Shown in pieces: positions 8,663-16,126 of a DNA stretch of 64,000 nucleotides. The DNA is from Pseudorhodobacter wandonensis. Its GTDB lineage: Bacteria; Pseudomonadota; Alphaproteobacteria; Rhodobacterales; Rhodobacteraceae. The stretch spans positions 1 to 64,000 of the forward strand of contig NZ_LGHT01000045.1 of assembly GCF_001202035.1 (NCBI RefSeq). The letters run 5' to 3'. The position numbers and the translations under genes were made by a program. How positions within the stretch are numbered: position 1 is the first letter of the stretch; each line of letters begins with the position of its first letter. A model generated the notes under the pieces. It made no database searches. It had not been told where the DNA came from and worked only from the letters and a program-made list of their open reading frames with translations.

Positions 8663-8977
8663 ATGAAACAAACTTGGGCGCTTGCCGCATTCGACGTTCA
8701 CAAAACTACAGGCGAAACATTCCGCATCAGCGTTAAAGGCCGCGACCGTTGGGCCCTTGAAAACTTGCTACGCGCTGGGCCTAAAGGCTGCACACCGATT
8801 GACCATCCGGGGCCACGTTGGTCAGCGTATGTGCATAATATTCGGGGGCTTGGTGTTGAAATCGAGACTATCACCGAACCGCATGAGGGTGACTTCAAGG
8901 GCCATCATGCCCGGTATGTTTGCCGCTCGACTGTGACCCCGTTCCGCTTGGCAGGGCAAGAGGGGGCGGCGGCATGA
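8663..8977 (+). CDS. Small phage-type protein, winged-helix-like
   Basis: 104 residues. The middle part (DRWALENLLRAGPKGCTPIDHPGPRWSAYVHNIRGLGVEIET) has the layout of the small winged-helix proteins often found upstream of phage replication genes. In these, a recognition helix is followed by a GVEIET.xE wing. A role in DNA binding is inferred. It begins a chain of ATGA-overlapping genes leading to the primase. Confidence 0.65.
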   Translation: MKQTWALAAFDVHKTTGETFRISVKGRDRWALENLLRAGPKGCTPIDHPGPRWSAYVHNIRGLGVEIETITEPHEGDFKGHHARYVCRSTVTPFRLAGQEGAAA

Positions 8978-9192
8978 GCAACGTCCAAAAACTGCCAACG
9001 GCGGCTATCAGTTTTTACACCGTAAACAAGGCGGGCCGCAACTTCGACGTGGTCTTAGTGACGCCTTGCCCCGGCAAAGACCTGAAAACACGGTTGCGCC
9101 GTTGGTCTGACCGTGAGGCTGCGATTGCCGATGCAAAGGCGACTGCCGACACAATGAAGCGCCCATTTAAGATGCGGGGGGCGGCAGCATGA
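8974..9192 (+). CDS. Small hypothetical protein of the replication operon
   Basis: 72 residues from the ATG at 8974, which overlaps the previous stop. It contains a beta-rich N-terminal half (ISFYTVNKAGRNFDVVLV) and a basic C-terminus (KTRLRRWSDREAAIADAK). No family recognised. The strict overlaps on both sides indicate it is translated with its neighbours. Confidence 0.65.
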   Translation: MSNVQKLPTAAISFYTVNKAGRNFDVVLVTPCPGKDLKTRLRRWSDREAAIADAKATADTMKRPFKMRGAAA

Positions 9193-9290
9193 GCGCGTTA
9201 CGCCTTGCCCGCCTTCGCCGCCTGTGTGGCCTCAGCGGGCCGCTTGCGGGGATTCTGGCCCAGCTTGCCTATGGGGAGGGCCGCGAATGA
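9189..9290 (+). CDS. Very small protein of 33 residues, coupled on both sides
   Basis: The ATG at 9189 overlaps the upstream stop, and its own TGA (9288-9290) overlaps another ATG at 9287 that opens a 19-codon frame ending at 9346. The product, beginning MSALRLARLRRL, is short, basic and leucine-rich and has no known relatives that I can name. It may act mainly as a translational bridge to the primase gene. Confidence 0.4.
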   Translation: MSALRLARLRRLCGLSGPLAGILAQLAYGEGRE

Positions 9291-9338
9291 CAGTTGCCCA
9301 CCATACCCGCGCGGCGGGACTGCGAAAGGATGGGCCGT

Positions 9339-11498
9339 ATGGGTGAAGCCTTCGCAATTCGACAAGATAGCAGCTTGGCCCAAATTCCTGCGCAAGTTGC
9401 GGCAAGCTGGGCGCGCGCGGGGTTTCCCGTCTTTCCTTGCGGGTCAGACAAAAAACCCCTTACGCCCCACGGGTTCAAGGATGCGACAACCAACTTGGAC
9501 GCGGTGGCCGCATACTGGCAGGCAAACCCCAGGGCGCTTGTCGGGCTTCCCACGGGGGAAACCTCTGGCCTATTCGTGGTAGACCTCGATACCGACCGCC
9601 AAACGGGCGAAGTGGTTGGCGAAGCGTCATTGGCCGCGCTGGGCCTATCCCACCTGATCGGCGCGGTTCCCACGGTTGCCACCCCAAGCGGCGGGCGGCA
9701 CCTTTATTTCCGCGATTGCGGGTTGGGCAGCACAGCCAACAAGCTGGGGCCGAAAATCGACACGCGCGGGAATGGCGGTTATATCATCGCCCCCGGCTCT
9801 GTAACGCCAGCCGGTGCGTATGTCCTGTTGAATAGCCCTTTGACGCGGGAAAGCCTGCAAAGCGCCCCTGATGCGATTCTAGAGAGGCTGCGGGGCCATA
9901 GCGCACCACACCAACCGCTGCGGGGCCTTCAAGGGTTGGAGCAAAAGACCGATGCCGCCGAGGTTCTGGACCTCTTGGCGCATATCCCGCCCGATTGCAG
10001 TTATAGCGATTGGGTGGCGGTACTTATGGGCTTACATGACCATTTCGACGGATCCACGGCGGGCCTATCCATCGCAGACGATTGGAGCGCCAAGGGCTAC
10101 AAATACAAGCCCGGTGAAGTCTCTGCAAAGTGGCGAGGCTTTCAGTTGGGCGGCGGCGCGGGCTGGGGTAGCGTTTGCGAACTGGCACGGCAGAACGGGG
10201 CCGATTTAGGCGCTATTGCAAAGCTGCATAAGGGTAATCAGAACACGACCCGCCGCGCTATGCCAAAGCCCAGCGCTGGGCCAGCCTCTGATAACCAAAA
10301 GCAGCGCAGCGGAAATGAAGGCAAAACCCGTGCCAAGTGGTGCGCAGATATTGCTTGCACAATTCTGGAGACAAATCCCGATTGGGCCGAGGTTCTGGCC
10401 TATGACGAATTTGCGGGGCTTTACCTGCTATTGAAGCCAATCCCGGGAACAACGGTTCCCCGCTCGACCTTCACGCCGCGCCCGATTGCAGACACCGACA
10501 TAACGGCGGCGGTGCGTTGGTTTAATCGCAATGGTTTTCCAGATGCCACCAAGAACGGCGCGGCGGATGCCCTTTTCCTAGTCGCGTCCAGCACCATCAT
10601 TTCACCCGTCCGACACTTCCTAGAGGGCTTGGCTTGGGATGGCTTTCCGAGGGTGCAAAACTGGCTTTCCCAATACTGCGGGGCCGAACGTTCCGACCTG
10701 ACCGCCAAAGTCGGCACCGCTTGGCTTGTCTCTGCCGTTGCGCGGGTGTTGAAACCGGGCTGCAAGGCTGATTGCGCCCTTGTGCTAGAGGGCAAGCAGG
10801 GCGCGGGCAAGTCGTCTATCCTGCGGGCCTTGGCGGGGGATGAGTGGTTCCATGACGGCCTAAGCGATATGCACGGCAAGGACGCCAGCGCCGCCTTGCG
10901 GGGCAAGTGGATTATTGAACTGCCTGAACTGTCAGCTATGCGCCGATCTGATACCGAAGCGGTCAAAGCCTTCCTTAGCCGCACAGAGGAACGCTATCGC
11001 CCCGCCTATGGCCGCACAGAGGTTATTGAGCCGCGCCGATGCGTCTTTGCTGGCACGACCAACCGCAATGACTACCTGACAGACGACACGGGTGGGCGGC
11101 GGTTCTGGCCTGTCACTGTGGGCGCGGTGAATCTGGACGAATTGACCGCCGACCGGGAACAAATATGGGCTGAGGCAGTGGACCTATACCGCAACGGCGC
11201 GCGGTGGTGGCTCGACAAGACAGACGAAAGCGCGGCGGCGGCAGTGGTGGCAACCCGCGCGGCAGATGACCCTTGGTCGGCTGACGTGTTGCGCGTTGTG
11301 GATGGCCTAAGCGAAGTCAGCACCCGCGATGTTTTCCAGCTACTCGATATAGCCATTGATCGGCGCGGCAAAGCCGATGCCATGCGGATAACAGGCATTT
11401 TGACCCGCGCCGGATGGGCGCGCGAAGGCAAATTCACAAGCGGGCCAAATCGCGACCTATCGCGCTATGTGGCACCAAAGGGGGGCCACCATGTTTGA
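9339..11498 (+). CDS. Replication primase-helicase: Prim-Pol plus VirE-like P-loop domain
   Basis: 719 residues from the ATG at 9339, chosen because GAAAGGA at 9324-9330 lies 8 bases upstream (ATG at 9330 is the alternative). The first 170 residues are a bifunctional primase-polymerase domain with the catalytic VVDLDTD acidic motif (about 81-86) and the conserved GGRHLYF histidine (about 121). A PriCT-type domain follows (about 205-290, SYSDWVAVLMGLHDHF). The C-terminal half is the virulence-associated-E-type helicase/ATPase, with Walker A LEGKQGAGKSS (about 484-493), a Walker B region IIELPEL and the FAGTTNRNDYL sensor region. Proteins of this build start and unwind replication of satellites and islands. 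The iteron array directly downstream is its likely target. Confidence 0.9.
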   Translation: MGEAFAIRQDSSLAQIPAQVAASWARAGFPVFPCGSDKKPLTPHGFKDATTNLDAVAAYWQANPRALVGLPTGETSGLFVVDLDTDRQTGEVVGEASLAALGLSHLIGAVPTVATPSGGRHLYFRDCGLGSTANKLGPKIDTRGNGGYIIAPGSVTPAGAYVLLNSPLTRESLQSAPDAILERLRGHSAPHQPLRGLQGLEQKTDAAEVLDLLAHIPPDCSYSDWVAVLMGLHDHFDGSTAGLSIADDWSAKGYKYKPGEVSAKWRGFQLGGGAGWGSVCELARQNGADLGAIAKLHKGNQNTTRRAMPKPSAGPASDNQKQRSGNEGKTRAKWCADIACTILETNPDWAEVLAYDEFAGLYLLLKPIPGTTVPRSTFTPRPIADTDITAAVRWFNRNGFPDATKNGAADALFLVASSTIISPVRHFLEGLAWDGFPRVQNWLSQYCGAERSDLTAKVGTAWLVSAVARVLKPGCKADCALVLEGKQGAGKSSILRALAGDEWFHDGLSDMHGKDASAALRGKWIIELPELSAMRRSDTEAVKAFLSRTEERYRPAYGRTEVIEPRRCVFAGTTNRNDYLTDDTGGRRFWPVTVGAVNLDELTADREQIWAEAVDLYRNGARWWLDKTDESAAAAVVATRAADDPWSADVLRVVDGLSEVSTRDVFQLLDIAIDRRGKADAMRITGILTRAGWAREGKFTSGPNRDLSRYVAPKGGHHV

Positions 11499-11781
11499 GT
11501 GCGGAACCCCCTGCGGAACCTCTTGCGCCACCTGCCCGAAAAAACCCTGTAAAAACAGACATAGCCCGCAAATGCGGAACCTTGCGGAACCTTTTCCCAC
11601 ACATTTCACCAGAACCCTTAACTATATGAAAATAATGAGGTTATCGGGTATAAGTCGGTTCCGCAGGTTCCGCTTATTCTGGGTGTTTGCGCGCTCGGAC
11701 GAAATGTGTGGGAAAAGGTTCCGCAGGTTCCGCTCTGACCAATTTCTTACTCCCCTAAATCATGAGGAAATTACAAAATGA
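11491..11781 (+). CDS. Candidate Cys-rich protein overlapping the iteron region
   Basis: A 96-codon frame begins at an ATG that overlaps the primase stop by 8 bases and ends with a TGA overlapping the ATG of the next gene, the same coupling seen throughout this operon. The first 22 residues hold six cysteines in CGTPCGTSCATCPKKPC, a possible metal-binding knot. The rest is basic (FRRFRLFW, RFRRFRSD) because it is written over the inverted iterons. It may be a real DNA-binding protein or a chance frame across an origin. Confidence 0.4.
   Translation: MFECGTPCGTSCATCPKKPCKNRHSPQMRNLAEPFPTHFTRTLNYMKIMRLSGISRFRRFRLFWVFARSDEMCGKRFRRFRSDQFLTPLNHEEITK
11501..11733. repeat. Iteron array, probable replication origin of the element
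   Basis: The 8-mer GCGGAACC occurs four times directly (11501-11508, 11513-11520, 11574-11581, 11584-11591). It occurs four times inverted as GGTTCCGC (11657-11664, 11666-11673, 11717-11724, 11726-11733). Copies come in pairs 9-12 bp apart, about one helical turn. The segments 11574-11607 and 11701-11733 are inverse copies that differ by one base of length, and both include CCCACACATTTC. An AT-rich stretch (11608-11656) lies between the direct and inverted sets. This layout, directly after the primase-helicase gene, matches origins of satellite phages and pathogenicity islands. Confidence 0.75.
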
Positions 11782-13667
11782 CACCAGAACAGCAAGCCGC
11801 CGTAGCGGAAGCAAAAAAGCGCCGCGCAATTGCAGAAGGGCAGCAAATACGCCCTACAAACGGAGGTTCAAACCCTGCCGATTTTATTGAATTTGATATG
11901 CCAGACGGGCGCAAGGCGCGTTTACCCAAAGGCATGTCACGCGCGGAAATGGCAGCGGCACTAAATAGGTTTCCTTCTGCGCAACCAGCCCAGCAGCAAG
12001 AACAGCCCGTTTTTGAGGTTCAGGGACCGGATGGGCAAATTTATGAGGTGCAAGCGCCGGACATAGAGAGCGCCGCGCGCGCTACTCAATCATTCACCCC
12101 GGAACAGTTTGCGGCTATCGCAGCCGCCAGAAAACTGCGCACTGATACAGAGGTGCAAGGTAAGCCTTCGACATATGCCGAAATGATTGCCAAGAGCCGC
12201 GAACTTGCGGCGGCTGGTGACATGGAAAGCGCCAAGCGTGTTGCACAAATTGCGATTGCCCGCCGTGATGGTGTGGCGCAACCATCTGCCGCCCCGCAAA
12301 CCAACCTTTTCGAGCAATCAACAAGCGGAATAAACGAGGGCATTGCAGGGATGCTTGGCGCCCCGGTTGACCTGATGGCGGGCGCGCTAAATATGGGGGC
12401 CAAGGGCATTAACGCGGTAGCAGGGACAAACCTGCCCAGCATTGAAAACCCCGTTGGTGGTAGCGGCACGTTCCGAGACTTGCTTTCGCCCACCATTTCC
12501 GAAGTCGCACCACAAACAACTGCCCAGCGCTACGGGCGGCGGATTGGGCAGGAAGTTGGCGCGGCGGCTGTTCCCGGTGGTGTAATGATGCGCGGCGCAG
12601 CGGCACCGATTGCTTTAGCCGGAACAGAAGTTGCAAGCGCCTTGGGCGCTGGGCTTGCGGGCCAGACCTCGCAAGAGATTGCCCCCGGCAATGCAACCGC
12701 CGACATGATAGCGTCTATGATTGGCGGCATTGGCCCAGTCGTGGCAAGGCGGGCACTGAGACCCGGCCCACAGGCCCCCACGCTGGACAATCTCAAACAG
12801 CAGCAAGCGGCGGCTTATACCGATGTAGACGCGTCACAGGCACGGCTCGACCCCACGCAACGGCAAGGGCTTATTGACCACATGCGCGGGCGCACCGATG
12901 CAATGGATATGGACGAATTTTTGCACCCCCGCGCAAATCGCACCATGAGCCGGATGGATAGCCTAGAACCATCGCCACGCATTGCTGATGTAGAGCAAAA
13001 ACGCCGCCTTGTCGGGCGTGATGTTGCTGGCTCGCTCGACCCGTCCGAGGCCATGATAGGCCAAGGCATGAAAGACGAAATCGACGCCTATCTTAGAGGG
13101 CTTGCCGATAATGGGGGGCTTGGGCCGGATGCCAGCGCAACGCTTGGGCGGCTGCAAGATGGGCGCGAAATGACACAGCGGATAAAGAAGGCCGAGGCCG
13201 TCACAGGCGCTGTCACGAAGGCCGAGCGCCGCGCCGCATCATCTGGCACGGGTGGCAATGAGGTAAACACGACACGGCAGAACATTCGCGCGATGCTCGA
13301 CAATCCAAAGCAAAGCCGAGGCTTTAGCGCTGCGGAACGGGAACAGATGGAATCTATTGTCAGGGGAACGCCTGCGCAGAACGCCTTGCGCCTAGCCGGA
13401 CGGTTCTCCCCTACCTCTGGGGCGTTGTCCGCGATGGGCGGGCTTGCCAGTGGCGCATCATTCGGGCCGCTTGGCGTGTTGCCTTCTGTCATTGGCTACG
13501 GAGCTAAAGCCGGGGCCGAGGCTTTGACAAAGCGGCAGATTGATAAGCTGATGCAAACCATTCGGAACGGTGGGCCGTTGGCTGCAAAGGCTTTCAATAG
13601 CACCGATAAGCGCGCTGCAATCGCGGCTTTGCTTGCCAGCGGTGCAAGCGCCCCAGAACCAAATTGA
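11778..13667 (+). CDS. Large virion-like protein of unknown function
   Basis: 629 residues with its own AGGAAA ribosome-binding site. The N-terminus (about 1-125) has two copies of a pattern like F(D/E)..MPDGRKARLPKGMS..EMAAAL and VFEVQGPDGQIYEVQAPD. These are small beta modules followed by a helix, often seen in phage proteins carried inside capsids. Residues 175-330 form a Gly/Ala-rich amphipathic or membrane-active stretch (GINEGIAGMLGAPVDLMAGALN ... APIALAGTEVASALGAGLAGQ). The rest is helical, and the C-terminus is again Gly/Ala-rich. No lytic motif is seen. I infer an ejection or internal virion protein, the only structural-type gene on the element; this is tentative. Confidence 0.6.
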   Translation: MTPEQQAAVAEAKKRRAIAEGQQIRPTNGGSNPADFIEFDMPDGRKARLPKGMSRAEMAAALNRFPSAQPAQQQEQPVFEVQGPDGQIYEVQAPDIESAARATQSFTPEQFAAIAAARKLRTDTEVQGKPSTYAEMIAKSRELAAAGDMESAKRVAQIAIARRDGVAQPSAAPQTNLFEQSTSGINEGIAGMLGAPVDLMAGALNMGAKGINAVAGTNLPSIENPVGGSGTFRDLLSPTISEVAPQTTAQRYGRRIGQEVGAAAVPGGVMMRGAAAPIALAGTEVASALGAGLAGQTSQEIAPGNATADMIASMIGGIGPVVARRALRPGPQAPTLDNLKQQQAAAYTDVDASQARLDPTQRQGLIDHMRGRTDAMDMDEFLHPRANRTMSRMDSLEPSPRIADVEQKRRLVGRDVAGSLDPSEAMIGQGMKDEIDAYLRGLADNGGLGPDASATLGRLQDGREMTQRIKKAEAVTGAVTKAERRAASSGTGGNEVNTTRQNIRAMLDNPKQSRGFSAAEREQMESIVRGTPAQNALRLAGRFSPTSGALSAMGGLASGASFGPLGVLPSVIGYGAKAGAEALTKRQIDKLMQTIRNGGPLAAKAFNSTDKRAAIAALLASGASAPEPN

Positions 13668-13670
13668 AGT

Positions 13671-13699
13671 GGCAGGGGGGTAAATTCACGCCCCCCGCC
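13671..13699 (+). terminator. GC-rich hairpin after the large protein gene
   Basis: GGCAGGGGGG (13671-13680) can pair with CCCCCCGCC (13691-13699) across a 10-base loop with one bulged A, directly after the stop codon. No T-run follows, so termination may be weak or Rho-assisted. Confidence 0.45.
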
Positions 13700-13763
13700 T
13701 ATTCCAACGCCTTAGCCCGCCTGTGGCCCCCAAAATACGGTCAATAGAACGAGAGAGAAACCC

Positions 13764-14036
13764 ATGCCAGAACCCGACCCACACGGCATTGAGCCGGGCA
13801 GCAATGGGCCTTTGTCCCTGTCAGTGTCCTTTTTCCTTTGCCAGAATAAAAAACACCGCCTTGCCCGTGCAAAGCGCATCCTGCGCAACATGCATTGGGG
13901 TGATTGGTGTTGCCCGCAATGTGGGGGCTACGTGCCTCTATTTCGCCGTGCAGATGCGGTTTATTGCCGTGAATCTTGCCGCAAGAAAGCCGCGCGGCAG
14001 CGGCGACGAGAGCCTAATAATTATGATGCCATTTAA
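13764..14036 (+). CDS. Small zinc-ribbon protein
   Basis: 90 residues. The C-terminal half has CCPQCGGYVPLF...YCRESCRKKAARQRRR, that is, CxxC followed 18 residues later by CxxxC and a strongly basic tail. This suits a zinc-binding, nucleic-acid-interacting protein of phage origin. It follows the hairpin after the large gene and has a GAGAGAAA ribosome-binding site. It converges on the secreted-protein gene with only one base between stops. Function unknown. Confidence 0.6.
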   Translation: MPEPDPHGIEPGSNGPLSLSVSFFLCQNKKHRLARAKRILRNMHWGDWCCPQCGGYVPLFRRADAVYCRESCRKKAARQRRREPNNYDAI

Positions 14037-14037
14037 C

Positions 14038-14550
14038 CTAGTCTTTTGCCACCGAATACCCTTTCCCGAGCAAAGGACTTGAAACCGTCACTTTCCAGTC
14101 TGCTGTGGCAGTGGAGCAAGTCAGAAGGAACATTCGATCAAGGTCTTTGAAAAGGGTTTCGGGTTCATTCTTATTGTAGTAGCCTTCATGCTTAAACAAC
14201 CTTGCAGCTCTCGAAATTTCTGCAAATAGCGGTTCCCCTGTCTCAAGATTGAGGCCAAACAGACGCTTCACGTTAGTAATCCATGTTGCGCATTCTGTTT
14301 CAGCTTCGTCTTTGGTTGGAAAAATTTTCAGAACGATGCCGAGTGGCGCGCTAATATCAATACGATTTGAATCCCAGTCATATTCTGCGTAACCGCCGGG
14401 GTCGTTTTGAAGCGCCAAGTCTAGCCGCAATACTCCTAAATCCATCATCGATACTGGTGTGTTAGTAAGGTAACTCGCCGATGCGTCAGGGCCTGCCAAA
14501 GCAGGGGCAAACTGAATTCCAAGTGAAGCGGCTAATGCAAGAAATCTCAT
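14038..14550 (-). CDS. Secreted protein coupled to the Xre repressor
   Basis: 170 residues with a signal peptide (MRFLALAASLGIQFAPALA, cleavage near ALA-GP), so it is exported to the periplasm or beyond. The mature part has no family I recognise. Its ATG overlaps the stop of the Xre gene (ATGA), so it is expressed together with the probable repressor while the element is integrated. Genes in this position in prophages often alter the host surface or exclude other phages; that is inference only. Confidence 0.7.
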   Translation of the reverse strand: MRFLALAASLGIQFAPALAGPDASASYLTNTPVSMMDLGVLRLDLALQNDPGGYAEYDWDSNRIDISAPLGIVLKIFPTKDEAETECATWITNVKRLFGLNLETGEPLFAEISRAARLFKHEGYYNKNEPETLFKDLDRMFLLTCSTATADWKVTVSSPLLGKGYSVAKD

Positions 14551-14792
14551 TCTTTCGTACCTCTAAACGCGACCCCAGCACCTGCCGCAACTTGCCCAGC
14601 TTCCAAGAATTGGACGCCCTGCGCTTCAAGGGCCGCTTTAACGCGCGATACAGTTTCCGCCCCGACAAGCCCTGTATGGTCCGGCCTTCCTTCAATGCGG
14701 CGTAGTGTGATGAGGGGAACTTGCGCAATTTCGCACAATTCTTGCTGCGTCATGGCTAATAGATCACGAGCAGCTTTAATCTGAACCTTCAT
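14547..14792 (-). CDS. Xre-family HTH regulator, probable repressor of the element
   Basis: 81 residues. The helix-turn-helix KAARDLLAMTQQELCEIAQVPLITLRRIEG is followed by the short wing AALEAQGVQFLE common in small alphaproteobacterial Xre proteins. It is divergent from the 14888 gene across a 95-bp gap carrying repeated TATCAGTA sites, the classic layout of a lysogeny switch. It probably represses both promoters. Function is inferred from family and layout. Confidence 0.85.
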   Translation of the reverse strand: MKVQIKAARDLLAMTQQELCEIAQVPLITLRRIEGRPDHTGLVGAETVSRVKAALEAQGVQFLEAGQVAAGAGVAFRGTKE

Positions 14793-14832
14793 GGCGAATC
14801 CTTCTGATAACTTTCAATCACTGTGCACTTGC

Positions 14833-14867
14833 TATCAGTAAAGTCTACTGATATAAAGCTATCAGTA
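14833..14867. promoter_or_regulatory. Repeated operator sites between the Xre gene and the 14888 operon
   Basis: TATCAGTA (14833-14840) and its inverse TACTGATA (14846-14853) form a perfect palindrome with a 5-base spacer. A further TATCAGTA lies at 14860-14867 and a partial CTGATA at 14804-14809. Several equal half-sites in a divergent promoter fit cooperative binding by the Xre repressor. Confidence 0.7.
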
Positions 14868-14887
14868 AGCAGCGCAAGGAGGCCGCA

Positions 14888-15166
14888 ATGTTCAACAAAT
14901 CGGAAATCATGAAAGCCGCTTGGGTTCAGTTTCGCAGCATTGACGTGACCAAACTGTCAAAGCGTGTTCGGGCCATCCGCTTCGCTTCATGCCTGCGCAT
15001 GGCGTGGGCCGCTGCAAAGCGCATTATCCGCGCCGCAATCATCCCGACCCCCGCCGAATGCCTTGATGCCCAGATTGCAGCGCTGGAAAATACCGACCGT
15101 TTGGGCGTTGCTGGCATTGCCCGCCTTTCGACCCTGCGCACCCAAGCCGCCCATATGGCCGCTTAA
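14888..15166 (+). CDS. Small hypothetical protein, first gene under the operator
   Basis: 92 residues with a strong AAGGAGG ribosome-binding site. The first half is basic and helical (RSIDVTKLSKRVRAIRFASCLRMAWAAAKRIIRAA). The C-terminal half is a predicted helical hairpin. No family recognised. Its place opposite the repressor suggests an early gene switched on by derepression, as for an antirepressor or excision factor. Confidence 0.65.
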   Translation: MFNKSEIMKAAWVQFRSIDVTKLSKRVRAIRFASCLRMAWAAAKRIIRAAIIPTPAECLDAQIAALENTDRLGVAGIARLSTLRTQAAHMAA

Positions 15167-15198
15167 ACACTTCAATCAATCCAAGAGAGGATAGGACC

Positions 15199-15411
15199 AT
15201 GACCACCGAAAACGCGACAACGCCGAAAACCATTTCAGACCTGCAAACGGATGCAACATTCCTTCACGCAATGGCCCAAGGCATCGACGTGCTTTACGAC
15301 ATAATCAAAACCGACCTTTCCCCCGCAAGCAATTCCATGCCTGCAATGCTTCAAAGCCTAATCGAACGGGCCGACCGCTTGGCGCAAGACTTGGACCGGG
15401 TGAAGCCATGA
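15199..15411 (+). CDS. Small hypothetical helical protein
   Basis: 70 residues, acidic, with a helix-loop-helix look (ISDLQTDATFLHAMAQGIDVLYDIIKT ... LQSLIERADRLAQDLD). No family recognised. An AAGAGAGGA ribosome-binding site precedes it, and its stop overlaps the start of the next gene by four bases. Confidence 0.6.
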   Translation: MTTENATTPKTISDLQTDATFLHAMAQGIDVLYDIIKTDLSPASNSMPAMLQSLIERADRLAQDLDRVKP

Positions 15412-15614
15412 CCAAAGCAAAAACCACAATCGACAAAGCCTATGACCTTATGAGCCTGCTCAAGGTTCTATCGCTGGCAGTTGATGGCGAAGACGTGGCG
15501 GCGGCAACGCTGGGCCATGTTGGAGGTGGGCGTGTTCTGGATATGGCGGCGGAATTGGCTTTTGACATTCTGGGCGATTTGGAACGGGCAGAAACGGCGG
15601 CTGTGAAACTTTGA
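15408..15614 (+). CDS. Small hypothetical helical protein, last gene of the element
   Basis: 68 residues, helical (KAYDLMSLLKVLSLAVDGED ... AAELAFDILGDLERAE), resembling its upstream neighbour in size and make-up, so the two may act as a pair. It starts within the previous stop codon (ATGA) and is followed by a terminator. Function unknown. Confidence 0.6.
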   Translation: MTKAKTTIDKAYDLMSLLKVLSLAVDGEDVAAATLGHVGGGRVLDMAAELAFDILGDLERAETAAVKL

Positions 15615-15647
15615 TGCAATGCAGCTTTGCGTTGCCAGACTAAAGGA

Positions 15648-15675
15648 AGGCCCTGCTAACTGCGGGGCCTTTTTG
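15648..15675 (+). terminator. Rho-independent terminator at the right end of the element
   Basis: AGGCCCTGC (15648-15656) pairs with GCGGGGCCT (15662-15670) around a TAACT loop, with one G-T pair, followed by a run of T. It ends the right-hand operon before the tRNA. Confidence 0.85.
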
Positions 15676-15836
15676 TAACCAGACAGCTTGATAAACGATT
15701 GCGGGGCTTAGACTTGTCGGAATTTGAGGCACGAGTCGGGCGAAGTGAAGCACTTCCCAAGCGTTTTTTCTTTGTGGGGTTTAATGATGGGTGTGGCGAG
15801 TGAATGTTGAAAATATCTAATGTTTTCAATGGTGTC

Positions 15837-15850
15837 TGGCGGATGGGGTG
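15837..15850. repeat. attR of the integrative element
   Basis: TGGCGGATGGGGTG, identical to 6206-6219, here forming the last 14 bases of the tRNA-Ser gene (minus strand). Confidence 0.85.
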
Positions 15851-15926
15851 GGATTCGAACCCACGGTACGGTTCCCCGCACGCTAGTTTTCAAGACTAGA
15901 GCCTTAAACCGCTCGGCCACCCATCC
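15837..15926 (-). tRNA. tRNA-Ser (anticodon UGA), with encoded CCA
   Basis: Read on the minus strand, the 90-base gene starts GGATGGGTGGCCGAGCGG and ends in CATCCGCCA. The 7-base anticodon loop CTTGAAA gives UGA, a long variable arm (GCGTGCGGGGAACCGTAC) marks a class-II serine tRNA, and GGTTCGAATCC is the T-loop. It is intact although the element is inserted at its 3' end. Confidence 0.95.
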
Positions 15927-16126
15927 TAGCTGCCGCTCTGATACCACGGCCAGTCGGGATTTCAAGCCCGAGTCGCAGCATTCTTGCATCCCATTCAACG
16001 AATATTGGTTTTGTTTCACGATTGGTTAGGATGGATTGGCTAGGCTTGGCATATGCCGGTCACCGAATCTCCCGACCGACTATTTGAAGTTTGGCAATGG
16101 CAGTTATTTGATGCGAAGGTTTGCGG

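Larger units (their letters stand above)
6206..15850. mobile_element. Integrative element (phage-satellite-like) in tRNA-Ser(UGA)
   Basis: About 9.6 kb between two copies of TGGCGGATGGGGTG (6206-6219 and 15837-15850). The right copy is the 3' end, including CCA, of an intact tRNA-Ser on the minus strand. The left copy is only the tRNA tail, next to a P4-type integrase reading inward, the standard arrangement of a tRNA-integrated island. Cargo in order: integrase, unknown, AlpA-like HTH, small phage-type genes, Prim-Pol/VirE primase-helicase, iteron array, large virion-like protein, Zn-ribbon protein, secreted protein plus Xre repressor on the minus strand, and three small plus-strand genes ending at a terminator. 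No terminase, capsid, portal or tail genes are recognised, so it would depend on a helper for spread. Every recognisable gene is intact. Confidence 0.85.

Noticed and set aside
11608-11656. CRISPR-like repeat pattern around the iterons
   Set aside because: Repeats are only 8 bases, occur in both orientations and have no equal-length spacers; they fit iterons, not a CRISPR array. No CRISPR array was seen elsewhere.
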